Below are positions 49,785-57,829 of a stretch of DNA of 64,000 nt, piece after piece. The stretch is from CAWEQO01 sp963811225 (GTDB lineage: Bacteria; Chloroflexota; Anaerolineae; Anaerolineales; Anaerolineaceae), in the NCBI GenBank assembly GCA_963811225.1, contig CAWEQO010000012.1, forward strand, positions 310,001 through 374,000. The letters run 5' to 3'. Below the pieces are notes generated by a model that had not been told where the DNA came from, searched no databases, and saw only the letters and a list, made by a program, of their open reading frames with translations. Made by a program: the position numbers and the translations under genes. The first letter of the stretch is position 1. Every line of letters begins with the position of its first letter.

Positions 49785-51140
49785 ATGCCAGAAAAAACCC
49801 GCCCGACATTCCAAGAGCGTCTGATGCTGTGGCCGACCGCAGCCGGCCACAGCATCAGACGCTCTTTGGCACAACATTGGACCTTCCTGCTGTTTACGCT
49901 GCTCGTTTCAATGGGTTACATACTCGGCGTGACGCGCTTACCTTTCCACCCCGACGAGAGCACTCAAATTTACATGAGCGGCGATCTGGAGCTCTTCCTT
50001 CACGATCCGCTGTCACTCGCCTGGCAGCCGCAGCCCAGCCGAACCCTGCGACAGCAGTACCGCCTGCTCGATGCCCCCCTGGCGCGCACTCTGATCGGCA
50101 TTGGCCGCCAGGTCACAGGCCAGCCGCCCCTGGCCGCCGATTGGAATTGGTCGCAAAGCTGGGAGCAGAACCGTCAGGCTGGCGCACTGCCGGACGCTCG
50201 CCTGCTGCTGGTCAGCCGGCTTTCTGTGGCGCTGTTGTTTCCCTTCAGCCTGATCCTGTTCTACGCCACCGCACGATCCCTGGGGGGGATGCCCCTCGCC
50301 TGGTTTTCAGTGCTGCTGTTCGCCGGGAACGCCCTGATCTTACTGCATACGCGCCGCGCCATGGCCGAGGGCCCGCTGCTCTTCACCTGCGTCCTAACCC
50401 TGTGGGCGCTGGTGCGCTTGCGCACGCGTTTCTGGCTGCTGGCCATCCCGGCCGCGCTGGCCTTCAACGCCAAGCAGACCACTGCAACCCTGGCCCTGGT
50501 CTGTCTGATTGCCATCTGGTGGCCCGCCGGGCGCAGCCTTCGGCGGCGTTTCTTCGACACGCTGCTGTTCGGGTTGGCCTTCAGCCTGATCACCCTGCTG
50601 CTGAACCCTTTCCTATGGAGCCACCCGCTGCAAGGGGCCCATGAGGCCCTGATGGCCCGCGCCTATCTCGTCGGCAACCAGACACGCTTCCTTGCCGCCG
50701 CTAACACGGATCATGTGCTCAACTCTTGGCTCGAACGCCTGGTGGGGTTGATCTCACAGTTGTTCATCGCCCCGCCCGCCTTCGCCGATGTCGGCAATTA
50801 CCTCCAGCAAACCCACGCTTCTGAGGCTGCTTACCTGTCCAACCCGCTGAATACCCTTTTGCGCGGCTTCACAGGCGGCGGCATCTTGATGCTGCTGACC
50901 ATCTATGGCAGTGTTGTGGCAGCCCTCGACCTGCGCCGCATCCAACCCGAACTGCGCCGCAAGCTGGCCCTACTGTGGATCGCTGCGCTGATGCAGTTCC
51001 TGGCGCTGCTGGCGTCGCTGCCAATCCCCTTCCAGCGCTACTACCTGACCCTGGTCCCCTTCGTCTGCCTGTGGAGCGGTTATGCGCTCCTGAAGTTAGC
51101 CGGGTTGTTATTTCCCTTGAGAAGGAAAGCCAGAGCTTAA
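49785..51140 (+). CDS. GT-C type (GT39-like) membrane glycosyltransferase
   Basis: Up to 451 aa. After the first helix comes LPFHPDESTQIYMSGDLELFLHDP, with the acidic pair DE typical of GT39, and later loops contain FNAKQTT and RTRFWLLAIP. There are about nine helices and a short C terminus without a large soluble lobe. The start is uncertain: the first 27 codons are built from a 22-bp perfect hairpin (49814-49865), an odd place for coding sequence. A start after the hairpin, such as TTG near 49870 just before the first helix, would remove it. Divergent from the operon at 49680. Confidence 0.65.
   Translation: MPEKTRPTFQERLMLWPTAAGHSIRRSLAQHWTFLLFTLLVSMGYILGVTRLPFHPDESTQIYMSGDLELFLHDPLSLAWQPQPSRTLRQQYRLLDAPLARTLIGIGRQVTGQPPLAADWNWSQSWEQNRQAGALPDARLLLVSRLSVALLFPFSLILFYATARSLGGMPLAWFSVLLFAGNALILLHTRRAMAEGPLLFTCVLTLWALVRLRTRFWLLAIPAALAFNAKQTTATLALVCLIAIWWPAGRSLRRRFFDTLLFGLAFSLITLLLNPFLWSHPLQGAHEALMARAYLVGNQTRFLAAANTDHVLNSWLERLVGLISQLFIAPPAFADVGNYLQQTHASEAAYLSNPLNTLLRGFTGGGILMLLTIYGSVVAALDLRRIQPELRRKLALLWIAALMQFLALLASLPIPFQRYYLTLVPFVCLWSGYALLKLAGLLFPLRRKARA
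49814..49865. repeat. 22-bp perfect inverted repeat at the start of a GT gene
   Basis: AGAGCGTCTGATGCTGTGGCCG and CGGCCACAGCATCAGACGCTCT, 22-base perfect arms with an 8-base loop, in the divergent region next to the promoters. It overlaps the first codons of the annotated frame. Could be a terminator, an attenuator or a chromatin-like insulator. Confidence 0.6.
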
Positions 51141-51189
51141 CATCGAGCCGCAGTCCCAAAGGGATGCTTCATAGAGACAGAAGATGGGG

Positions 51190-51261
51190 TGAGAAAAGGC
51201 TTTTCAATTTTTAGAATCCCTCAGAAAGCAAAGAAGCAGAGAGTAGGATACTCTTCTGCCT
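51190..51261. terminator. Possible bidirectional terminator
   Basis: GAAAAG/CTTTTC followed by CAATTTTTAG (plus orientation), then GCAGAGAGTA/TACTCTTCTGC facing the minus-strand gene. Both are short, imperfect stems between convergent genes. Confidence 0.4.
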
Positions 51262-51299
51262 CTTAAAAATCTCTGCGTTAAGCTGTTTACGTTGCGCAA

Positions 51300-52430
51300 T
51301 TAAATCGATCGATGAAATACCCGGTGCACCTTGTAGATCTCCGCGCCGATGTTGACCATATCCCTGCGCACTTCCACCGCCGTGTCGGCCATCTGCGTTT
51401 GCTCGGCGTGCTTGAAACCGAAGTCCTGGATCGTGTCTTCCATCTCGGCATACATCAAGGCATTTGCGCCGCGTCCTTGATACTTTGGCAGCACCCCCAC
51501 CCCATTGAGCGAGATCCACTCGGTGCGCTTCATCTCGCGCATCAAGTCGACGACGCTCCAGGGCATCAGGCGGCCCTTGGCGCGCTGCATCGCCGCCGAA
51601 ACGTCCGGGAAGCCCAGCAGGAAACCGATCACCTCTTCGTTTTTGTAAGTGATGATCTTCACCAGGCGGTGATCCGCAAAAGCCAGCACATTGTCGACCA
51701 TGAACTTGGTCTCGCTGTCGCTGATTGGATAGTATTCCCAGTTGTTGACGAAGGTATTGTTGTAGGCTTTGGCGATGCGATAAGCCCAGCCCATCAGCTC
51801 GCGCTTGCTCTTGAACGTCTTGACCTGGAATGTGCCGCGCTCCTGCACCTTCTTGGAGATCTCCCGCACCTTCTCAGGGATATGGAAAACAGTCGGATTG
51901 ATGTAGCAGGAGACGAAGTCAACTTCCTTCTCGAACCCGGCTGTCTCCACCAGGCGCGGATAGTAGTTCAGGTTGTAATTCATCATGTTCATCATCTGGC
52001 GGCGGTCCAGGCCCTCGATTTGAATGCCGTAACCGTCGAACAGGCTGAAGCCCTTGGGCCCCACCACTTCGTTCAAGCCACGCTTCCGCGCCCATTCGAA
52101 CGCCCGCTCGAACAGCGCATCGGCAACTCCCTGATCGTCCACACTGTCGAACAGATAAAACTGTGCCTTGCGGGTGTCATGGCACTTGTTAAAGGGGATG
52201 TTCTCCTGGACCGAGATGCGCCCAACGACACTGCCGTTCTGTTTGGCGACAAAGAACTCGCCCTCCGAATGCTCGTAGAATGGATGCTTCTGCTTATTCA
52301 GCATCTTTTTGATGTCACCGACAAACGGCGGCACCCACTGTGGGCAATCTTTATACAGACGATAGTGGAACGCCACGAACTCGTTAACCTGCGCCTTATT
52401 GCTGGTATCCACCTGCTCAATTCGAACCAT
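51300..52430 (-). CDS. GNAT-like protein, 376 aa
   Basis: The C-terminal half has the acetyl-CoA-binding sequence NGVGVLPKYQGRGANALMYAEMEDTI (about 312-337), which is the Q/R-x-x-G-x-G/A loop of GNAT enzymes. The N-terminal half (about 15-175) has a second GNAT-like region with GEFFVAKQNGSVVGRISV. It therefore looks like a duplicated GNAT fold, where one copy may be non-catalytic. Homologous tandem-GNAT proteins in other bacteria lack assigned functions. GAGG lies ahead of ATG 52430. A perfect AT-rich 12-bp palindrome (ATTTATATAAAT, 52447-52458) sits before the start. No operon partner. Confidence 0.65.
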   Translation of the reverse strand: MVRIEQVDTSNKAQVNEFVAFHYRLYKDCPQWVPPFVGDIKKMLNKQKHPFYEHSEGEFFVAKQNGSVVGRISVQENIPFNKCHDTRKAQFYLFDSVDDQGVADALFERAFEWARKRGLNEVVGPKGFSLFDGYGIQIEGLDRRQMMNMMNYNLNYYPRLVETAGFEKEVDFVSCYINPTVFHIPEKVREISKKVQERGTFQVKTFKSKRELMGWAYRIAKAYNNTFVNNWEYYPISDSETKFMVDNVLAFADHRLVKIITYKNEEVIGFLLGFPDVSAAMQRAKGRLMPWSVVDLMREMKRTEWISLNGVGVLPKYQGRGANALMYAEMEDTIQDFGFKHAEQTQMADTAVEVRRDMVNIGAEIYKVHRVFHRSI

Positions 52431-52569
52431 ATCCGACCTCGTATTAATTTATATAAATGAAATCAATGAACTTCTGCTTGGGGTAGAGTATACACCCAAA
52501 CCATAAGTTACAACACCGACACGCTCCGGCGGTTACTTGACCGGCCCTCACACCGAGCGGCTGTCCTCG

Positions 52570-52598
52570 TTGACAGGCCCTATTGAAGGATATATACT
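52570..52598 (+). promoter_or_regulatory. Sigma-70-type promoter of the SIS-domain gene
   Basis: TTGACA at 52570-52575, 17-base spacer, TATACT at 52593-52598: the best match to consensus in the window. Leader about 35 bases to ATG 52639. Confidence 0.68.
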
Positions 52599-52638
52599 CT
52601 CCAATGGAAATTCGCCCAATATAACCGAAGGTGGAGTC

Positions 52639-53679
52639 ATGACTTCTTCTATTCTTGTTTCCGAAATCCGAGAACAACCGGCAGTCGTCCAAGAGCTGCT
52701 CGAAGCAGAGCGTCAGAACGTCGAGCAGATGGCCAAAGAGCTGCAAGGGCAGTTCAAGTACGTCATCATCGCCGCCCGGGGCACGTCTGACAACGCCGCC
52801 CGTTATGCCCAGTACCTGTTTGGCGTCCACAACCGCTTGCAGGTTGGGCTGGCCACGCCCTCCCTGTTCACCATGTACGAGTCGGCGCCCGATCTATCCG
52901 AAGCGCTGGTGATCGGCATCTCGCAGTCAGGGCAGTCACCCGACATCGTTTCTGTCTTGGAAGAAGGCCGCCGCCAGGGACGGCCCACCCTGGCCATCGT
53001 CAACGACGTGGAATCGCCGCTCGCGAAAGCCGCCCGGCATATCATCCCGCTGCACGCCGCCCCCGAGCGCTCGGTCGCTGCGACCAAGTCCTACACTGCC
53101 TCACTGGCCGCGCTGGCGATGCTCTCCTGCGCCCTGGTCGGCAACTGCAGCAGCCAGTCCGCCCTGGCCCGCCTGCCCGAGGCCATGCAGCAAACCCTGG
53201 ATGGCCTCGAAAGCCGGCTCCCGCACGTGGAGCGCTACCGCTACATGGACCACTGCGCCGTGATCGGCCGCGGCTACAACTACTCCACCGCCTTTGAGGT
53301 GGCCTTGAAGATCAAAGAGCTGACTCGCACCGTCGCCGAGCCTTACTCCTCCGCCGACTTCCGCCACGGCCCCATCGCCACGGTCTACCAGGGCTTCCCG
53401 GTTATCCTGGTCTCGCCGCGCGGTCCGGTCTTCGAGGACATCCACGAGCTGATCGAGCGCCTGACCAGCTTGCGGGCCGAAATGCTGATCATCTCCGACG
53501 ATGACGCCCTGCTCAAGCAAGCCAACTTGCCCCTGCCGATCTCCGGGAACCTGCCCGAATGGCTCGTCCCGCTGGCAGCTGTACTGCCTGGGCAGCAGTT
53601 CGCCGCCCATCTCACGGTCGTAAAAGGCCTGAACCCAGATAACCCAGAGGGCTTAACCAAGGTCACAGAGACCTTGTAA
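52639..53679 (+). CDS. Sugar isomerase (SIS) domain protein, GlmS isomerase-like
   Basis: 346 aa with two SIS domains, like the C-terminal isomerase half of GlmS but with no glutamine amidotransferase domain. Motifs: AARGTSDNAARYAQYL (about 42-57), VIGISQSGQSPDI (about 92-104), VAATKSYTAS, and RGYNYSTAFEVALKIKEL with SSADFRHGPIA in the second SIS. Such stand-alone proteins are AgaS-like or glucosamine-6-phosphate deaminase/isomerases of amino-sugar pathways. The C-terminal tail of GlmS (residues after FRHGP, ending KSVTVE) is replaced by GLTKVTETL. Start at ATG 52639 (SD GGTGGAG). Substrate not determinable. Confidence 0.8.
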   Translation: MTSSILVSEIREQPAVVQELLEAERQNVEQMAKELQGQFKYVIIAARGTSDNAARYAQYLFGVHNRLQVGLATPSLFTMYESAPDLSEALVIGISQSGQSPDIVSVLEEGRRQGRPTLAIVNDVESPLAKAARHIIPLHAAPERSVAATKSYTASLAALAMLSCALVGNCSSQSALARLPEAMQQTLDGLESRLPHVERYRYMDHCAVIGRGYNYSTAFEVALKIKELTRTVAEPYSSADFRHGPIATVYQGFPVILVSPRGPVFEDIHELIERLTSLRAEMLIISDDDALLKQANLPLPISGNLPEWLVPLAAVLPGQQFAAHLTVVKGLNPDNPEGLTKVTETL

Positions 53680-53682
53680 TAA

Positions 53683-53717
53683 AAGGTAAGGGCAGGCCTT
53701 GGGCCTGCCCTTACCTT
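53683..53717. terminator. Terminator hairpin after the SIS gene
   Basis: 16-base perfect arms AAGGTAAGGGCAGGCC and GGCCTGCCCTTACCTT around TTG, three bases after the stop codon. Confidence 0.72.
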
Positions 53718-53733
53718 CAATTCGCCCTCCCAT

Positions 53734-53758
53734 AGGGGCAGCCCTTGCGCCTGCCCCT
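53734..53758. terminator. Second hairpin at the VanZ 3' end
   Basis: AGGGGCAG and CTGCCCCT with a 9-base loop, overlapping the VanZ stop codon. Faces the VanZ transcript; T run absent. Confidence 0.4.
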
Positions 53759-54180
53759 TAACCCGCCTGTCGCCTCATCATCACCAACCTTCTCACCGTA
53801 TAGAACTGCACCGTCAGCCAGGCGGACAGCGCCGCTCCGGCCATATCGATGCCCACGTCCACCGGGGAGGGGTGCCGCCCCTTGGTGAAGGTTTGGTGCA
53901 GCTCGTCGCTGGAGGCATACAGCAGCACCAGCAGCAAGGCAATCCAAACATTCCGGTTGCGCCGCAGCCCAAGGCCGCGCAGGAACGCAAAGCCCAGCAG
54001 GGCATAGCCTGTGAAGTGCCCACCCTTTTTGACCAGCAGATCGACCACCCCAAACGAAGGCAGGTCCTGCCCCGGCGTCGATGACAAAAAGAAAATGATC
54101 GCCATCACCAGCATCGCGGGCGTCCAGCGCAAGATCAGCGTGAGAATTCCATCCTTATGCGTGCTCAATTCTTGTTCCAT
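53758..54180 (-). CDS. VanZ-like membrane protein
   Basis: 140 aa, about four hydrophobic helices. VanZ family features are KKGGHFTGYALLGFAFLR (about 51-68), YASSDELHQTFTKGRHPS (about 88-105) and DVGIDMAGA. The family is named for a teicoplanin-resistance protein, but most members are uncharacterised and their presence does not show resistance. The SD GAGGGG lies very close to ATG (two bases), an unusual spacing. The gene is flanked on both sides by G/C-rich hairpins of similar composition. Confidence 0.78.
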   Translation of the reverse strand: MEQELSTHKDGILTLILRWTPAMLVMAIIFFLSSTPGQDLPSFGVVDLLVKKGGHFTGYALLGFAFLRGLGLRRNRNVWIALLLVLLYASSDELHQTFTKGRHPSPVDVGIDMAGAALSAWLTVQFYTVRRLVMMRRQAG

Positions 54181-54214
54181 CCCCTCTGTTATAATCCTTT
54201 CAGATCAATGTCAT

Positions 54215-54275
54215 CCGATTTCGGACTTACCCCTGCCCTCCTTCAAGGGAGGGTTGGGGGTAAATCCGAAATCGG
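54215..54275. repeat. Hairpin in the divergent VanZ/YyaL region
   Basis: CCGATTTCGGACTTACCCCTGCCCTCC pairs with GGGAGGGTTGGGGGTAAATCCGAAATCGG with few mismatches, loop TTCAA. A TATAAT at 54190-54195 precedes it, so it could act as an attenuator in the YyaL leader, or be a wandering repeat. Confidence 0.5.
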
Positions 54276-54303
54276 CAGATAGACTGGCTTGGGGAATTCT
54301 AAC

Positions 54304-56361
54304 ATGCCAAATCAATTACAGTACGAAACTTCACCCTACTTGCTCCAGCATGCCGGGAATCCGGTGGACTGGCAGCCTTGGGGCGAAGCTGCGCTCGAAC
54401 AAGCCCACCGAGAAGATAAGCCCATCTTCCTGAGCATCGGTTACGCTGCCTGCCACTGGTGCCACGTGATGGCTCACGAATCCTTCGAAGATCCGGAGAT
54501 CGCCCGCATCCTCAACGAGAACTTCATCAGCATCAAGGTCGACCGTGAGGAGCGCCCCGACCTGGACGGAATCTACATGGAAGCCGTGGTCTCGCTGACC
54601 GGGCAGGGCGGCTGGCCGATGAGCCTGTTCCTGACACCCGATGGCCGCCCTTTCTACGGCGGCACTTATTTCCCGCCCGCCCGGCGCTACGGTATGCCCT
54701 CTTTCAAAGAGGTTCTCACGGGCATCATCAATGTTTGGAAAGAGGACCGCGACAATGCCATGGATGTGGCCGGGCAGGTGACGCAGCGTTTGCAGCAGTC
54801 CGCCCAGTGGGAGGCCCAGGCTGCCGGCCAAATTACCGCCGAAAACTTGCAGCAAGCCACCCGGCACCTGATTCAATCCTACGATTGGCGCAATGGCGGC
54901 TGGGGTCAGGCGCCCAAATTTCCGCAGCCTATGGCCATCGATTTCCTGATGATGCAGTCCACCCGCGGCGACCGGGAAGCCCTCAACGTCGCCATCCACG
55001 CGCTGGACGCCATGCATCGCGGTGGCATCTACGATCTGGTCGGCGGCGGTTTCCACCGCTACAGCACCGACAACCTCTGGCGCGTGCCTCACTTCGAGAA
55101 GATGCTCTACGATAATGGGCAGCTTGCCCTGGCTTACCTGCACGCCTATCTGCTGACCGGCAAAGACGACTTCCGCCGCACCTGCGAGCGCACTCTGGAC
55201 TTCATCCGCCGAGAGCTGACCGATCCCTCCGGCGGCTTCTACAGCAGCCTGGACGCCGATTCCGAGGGTGAGGAGGGTAAGTTCTACGTGTGGACACTGG
55301 AGCAGCTCCAACAGGCTCTGGAGGATCCGGAAGACGTGGCCCTGGCACAGCAAGCCTTCCAGGTGAAAGCCGAAGGCCACTTCGAGGGCAAGAATGTGCT
55401 GCAAAAACCTGCCGGCGATCAAGACCTGGCAGATGCCCTGAATATGCCGCTTGGCACGCTGCAAGAACGCCTGGCGTCCATCGAGCAGCGCCTGCTTGCA
55501 GTCCGCTCACAGCGCGTGCGTCCCTCCACCGACGACAAGGTGTTGGTCTCGTGGAATGCCCTGGCTCTGCGCGCCTTCGCCGAGGCCGCTCGCTACCTCC
55601 ATCGCCCCGACTATTTGGAGGTCGCGCAGCAAAATTCCGCCTTCCTCACCACCGCGCTGCACCCCGCTGGCCGCTTGCTGCGCTCCTGGCGCAAAGGCCA
55701 GGCTCGCCACACCGCTTACCTGGAAGACTACGCCGGTCTGATCGTGGCGCTGCTTGCCCTATATCAGAGCGACTTCGACCCGCGCTGGTACCGGCAGGCC
55801 GTGAAGTTGAGCCAAGAGATGTCTGCAGGCTACCAGGACCCAAACGGCGGCTTCTTCGACACCCGTTCCGGTGAGGCCGGGCTGCTGGTGCGACCCAAAG
55901 AGATGCAGGACAACGCAATCCCCTCCGGCAGCGCCCTGGCAGCTTATGCCTTGCAGCTGCTGGCTGCGTATTCGGATGATTATGAGCTGGTGGAAAAAGC
56001 CGGATCGATGCTGGCCGCCGTCCAGCAGGTTTCTCTACAGCACCCCACTGCCTTCGGCTACTGGCTGCAAGCCATGGACTTTGCGGTGGGCCCCGTGCGC
56101 CAGGTGGCGCTGGTCTGGCCTGAGGGAGACCAAAGTCGCCGGGAATTCCTCAACCAACTGTGGAGCAGCTACCGCCCGCGCACCCTGGCCGCTGGGACCG
56201 CATATCCGCCGCCGGAGGGCGCCCCGGCCCTGCTGGAAAACCGTCCGGTACGCGAAGGTTTACCCACCGCTTACGTCTGCTACGGCTTTGCCTGCCGTCA
56301 CCCTGTCACTGACGTGCCCGCCTTTGAAGAGCAGCTCGCCACGCCGGTCGAGGAAAGCTAA
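54304..56361 (+). CDS. yyaL: YyaL-type thioredoxin-fold protein (DUF255, SSP411 family)
   Basis: 685 aa. The N-terminal thioredoxin-like domain (about 1-165) starts NQLQYETSPYLLQHAGNPVDWQPW and contains the C-x-x-C YAACHWCHVMAHESFED (about 49-65). The long C-terminal half (about 180-560) is an (alpha/alpha)6-barrel-like region with the GGGFHRYSTDNLWRVPHFEKMLYDNGQLA segment (about 243-271). Homologues occur from bacteria to mammals, but no reaction is established. The C-x-x-C suggests redox activity and the barrel resembles glycoside hydrolase-type folds. A weak SD GGGG lies 11 bases ahead of ATG 54304. Confidence 0.9.
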   Translation: MPNQLQYETSPYLLQHAGNPVDWQPWGEAALEQAHREDKPIFLSIGYAACHWCHVMAHESFEDPEIARILNENFISIKVDREERPDLDGIYMEAVVSLTGQGGWPMSLFLTPDGRPFYGGTYFPPARRYGMPSFKEVLTGIINVWKEDRDNAMDVAGQVTQRLQQSAQWEAQAAGQITAENLQQATRHLIQSYDWRNGGWGQAPKFPQPMAIDFLMMQSTRGDREALNVAIHALDAMHRGGIYDLVGGGFHRYSTDNLWRVPHFEKMLYDNGQLALAYLHAYLLTGKDDFRRTCERTLDFIRRELTDPSGGFYSSLDADSEGEEGKFYVWTLEQLQQALEDPEDVALAQQAFQVKAEGHFEGKNVLQKPAGDQDLADALNMPLGTLQERLASIEQRLLAVRSQRVRPSTDDKVLVSWNALALRAFAEAARYLHRPDYLEVAQQNSAFLTTALHPAGRLLRSWRKGQARHTAYLEDYAGLIVALLALYQSDFDPRWYRQAVKLSQEMSAGYQDPNGGFFDTRSGEAGLLVRPKEMQDNAIPSGSALAAYALQLLAAYSDDYELVEKAGSMLAAVQQVSLQHPTAFGYWLQAMDFAVGPVRQVALVWPEGDQSRREFLNQLWSSYRPRTLAAGTAYPPPEGAPALLENRPVREGLPTAYVCYGFACRHPVTDVPAFEEQLATPVEES

Positions 56362-56368
56362 AAGCAAG

Positions 56369-56434
56369 GAGCGTAATACAAAGGCGCAGGGATCGCATGA
56401 GCTCTTTCCCTGCGCCTTTGTATTACGCTCTTTT
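56369..56434. terminator. Shared terminator of yyaL and the alpha/beta hydrolase
   Basis: 24-base perfect arms (56369-56392 and 56407-56430) around a 14-base loop, followed by TTTT. The right arm contains the stop codon of the minus-strand hydrolase gene, so its coding end is part of the hairpin. Confidence 0.72.
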
Positions 56435-57229
56435 GAGGAATGCCAGCAGTTCTTGGTTAAACCGTTCCGGCTGGTCGACGATCACGGCGTGCCCGCCATC
56501 CGGGATGAACACCTGCAGGGCGCCGGGGATTCCGTTCGCCATTTCGGTTTGGATCGGCGCCGGAACGGTATTGTCCCGCTCGCCGGTGATGACGAGGGTG
56601 GGAATGCCAATCTCTTTCAGCCGCCGCCGTACGTCGAAAAAGCCCAGCTCGAGCATGGCCGCCCGGTACACCTGCCGGTTGGACTGCAAGATGCGCTGCA
56701 CCAGCTCCTCGCGCAGATCTGCCTGGTCCTGTTTGGGGAACAGCCGCTGCGCCACCAGCTCCGCCTGACGGTCGACGCCCTGCAGGCTGGCGACCATTAA
56801 GCGCCGCAAGAGATAAACCGTCTCCGAGCGGCTGCGTGGCCGCAGACAGGCGAAGGCGCTCACCAGCGCCAGCCGCTCCACCCGGCCTGGGAAGTCCAAC
56901 GCCAACCGCAGCGCAAACGCGCCGCCCATCGAGATGCCCGCCACAGCCGCCCGCTCGATCCCCAGCCCATCCAGCCAATCCACCAGCTGCCCGGTTACGC
57001 TGCGAATGTTCCAATGGCGGCCCTCCCAGCAGGAACGCCCAAAGCCAGGCAGGTCCGGGGCCAGCGGGCGATACCCGGCTGCGATCAGCGCGGGAAACTG
57101 GTAACTCCACGAGCTGCCGTCCGCTCCCAATCCATGCAGCAGCACCAGGGGCAGGCCGCCGCCCGGGTTGGGGTCCAGATAGGCGGTGTGGTTCGATTGC
57201 AGATAGCGGTCGAAAACTTGGGCTTCCAT
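56423..57229 (-). CDS. Alpha/beta hydrolase
   Basis: 268 aa. The nucleophile elbow GISMGGAFA (about 97-105), the acid in ITGERDNTVP (about 206-215) and the His in PDGGHAVIVDQPERFN (about 236-251) form the triad. The oxyanion region LLHGLGADGSSW is normal. It fits the broad esterase/epoxide hydrolase/MenH-like group; no specific substrate. Start ATG 57229 has no SD. It lies beyond the thioredoxin terminator on the same strand, so it may have its own promoter. Confidence 0.82.
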   Translation of the reverse strand: MEAQVFDRYLQSNHTAYLDPNPGGGLPLVLLHGLGADGSSWSYQFPALIAAGYRPLAPDLPGFGRSCWEGRHWNIRSVTGQLVDWLDGLGIERAAVAGISMGGAFALRLALDFPGRVERLALVSAFACLRPRSRSETVYLLRRLMVASLQGVDRQAELVAQRLFPKQDQADLREELVQRILQSNRQVYRAAMLELGFFDVRRRLKEIGIPTLVITGERDNTVPAPIQTEMANGIPGALQVFIPDGGHAVIVDQPERFNQELLAFLKRA

Positions 57230-57297
57230 AGGACAATCTTTTCGTATCGGTCTGGGAAATCGGATCGATACCAAACATCATTCCGGTTCTAAAGAAA

Positions 57298-57344
57298 AGC
57301 AATCGTTACAGGAAAGAGGCTCCCTCTTACCTGTAACGATTGCT
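57298..57344 (-). terminator. Terminator of the thioredoxin gene
   Basis: AGCAATCGTTACAGGAAAGAG and CTCTTACCTGTAACGATTGCT: 21-base arms with one mismatch around GCTCC, 23 bases past the thioredoxin stop. Confidence 0.65.
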
Positions 57345-57366
57345 CCGCTCGTCTTGTGGACAAGAA

Positions 57367-57729
57367 CTACTGTTCCGCGCCCTCAGACGACTCCCTCACC
57401 ACCTCGAGAAACTGGGCGACCACTTCGCGCAGCATGCCCTCGGGCAGCGCGCCGACCTGGCGGTGGACGATCTTGCCGTCCGCCACGAACAGCATGGTCG
57501 GGATTCCCTGCACGCCGAACTTCGTGGCCCACTCGGGGTTCTCATCGGTGTTGACCTTGGCGATGGTCAGATCGTTGCCGTACTCTTTGGCCAGCTTTTC
57601 CAATGTCGGGGCCACTATGCGGCAGGGGCCGCACCAAGGCGCCCAGAAATCGACCACGACGGGCACCTTCGACTCTAACACTTTATTCTCAAACTCTACA
57701 TCGGTTACGTGAATTGGTTCTTCAGCCAT
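57367..57729 (-). CDS. trxA: Thioredoxin
   Basis: 120 aa with the active site WAPWCGPC (about residues 26-33), the cis-proline GIPTML and the canonical KVNTDENPEWATKFGV strand. It reduces protein disulfides using electrons from thioredoxin reductase. Start ATG 57729 (SD AGGAGAGA). It lies 100 bases past the response regulator on the same strand and has its own terminator, so it could be a read-through member of the signalling operon or a separate unit. Confidence 0.93.
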   Translation of the reverse strand: MAEEPIHVTDVEFENKVLESKVPVVVDFWAPWCGPCRIVAPTLEKLAKEYGNDLTIAKVNTDENPEWATKFGVQGIPTMLFVADGKIVHRQVGALPEGMLREVVAQFLEVVRESSEGAEQ

Positions 57730-57829
57730 TCTCTCTCCTAACATTTGCTTTAAAATGACAAGTTCGCAGACTTATTTTACCCCAAATCTCACATTGAACA
57801 GCCCGTTCCTTAACGTTTTCTTACCGGGT

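Noticed and set aside
52447..52458. Perfect palindrome ATTTATATAAAT before the GNAT-like gene
   Set aside because: Twelve AT-only bases can arise by chance in an AT-rich leader. No second copy was found, so no operator is claimed.
53758..54180. VanZ as a glycopeptide-resistance gene
   Set aside because: Only the fold family is shared. None of the vanHAX or regulator genes is nearby, and most VanZ-like proteins have no resistance role.
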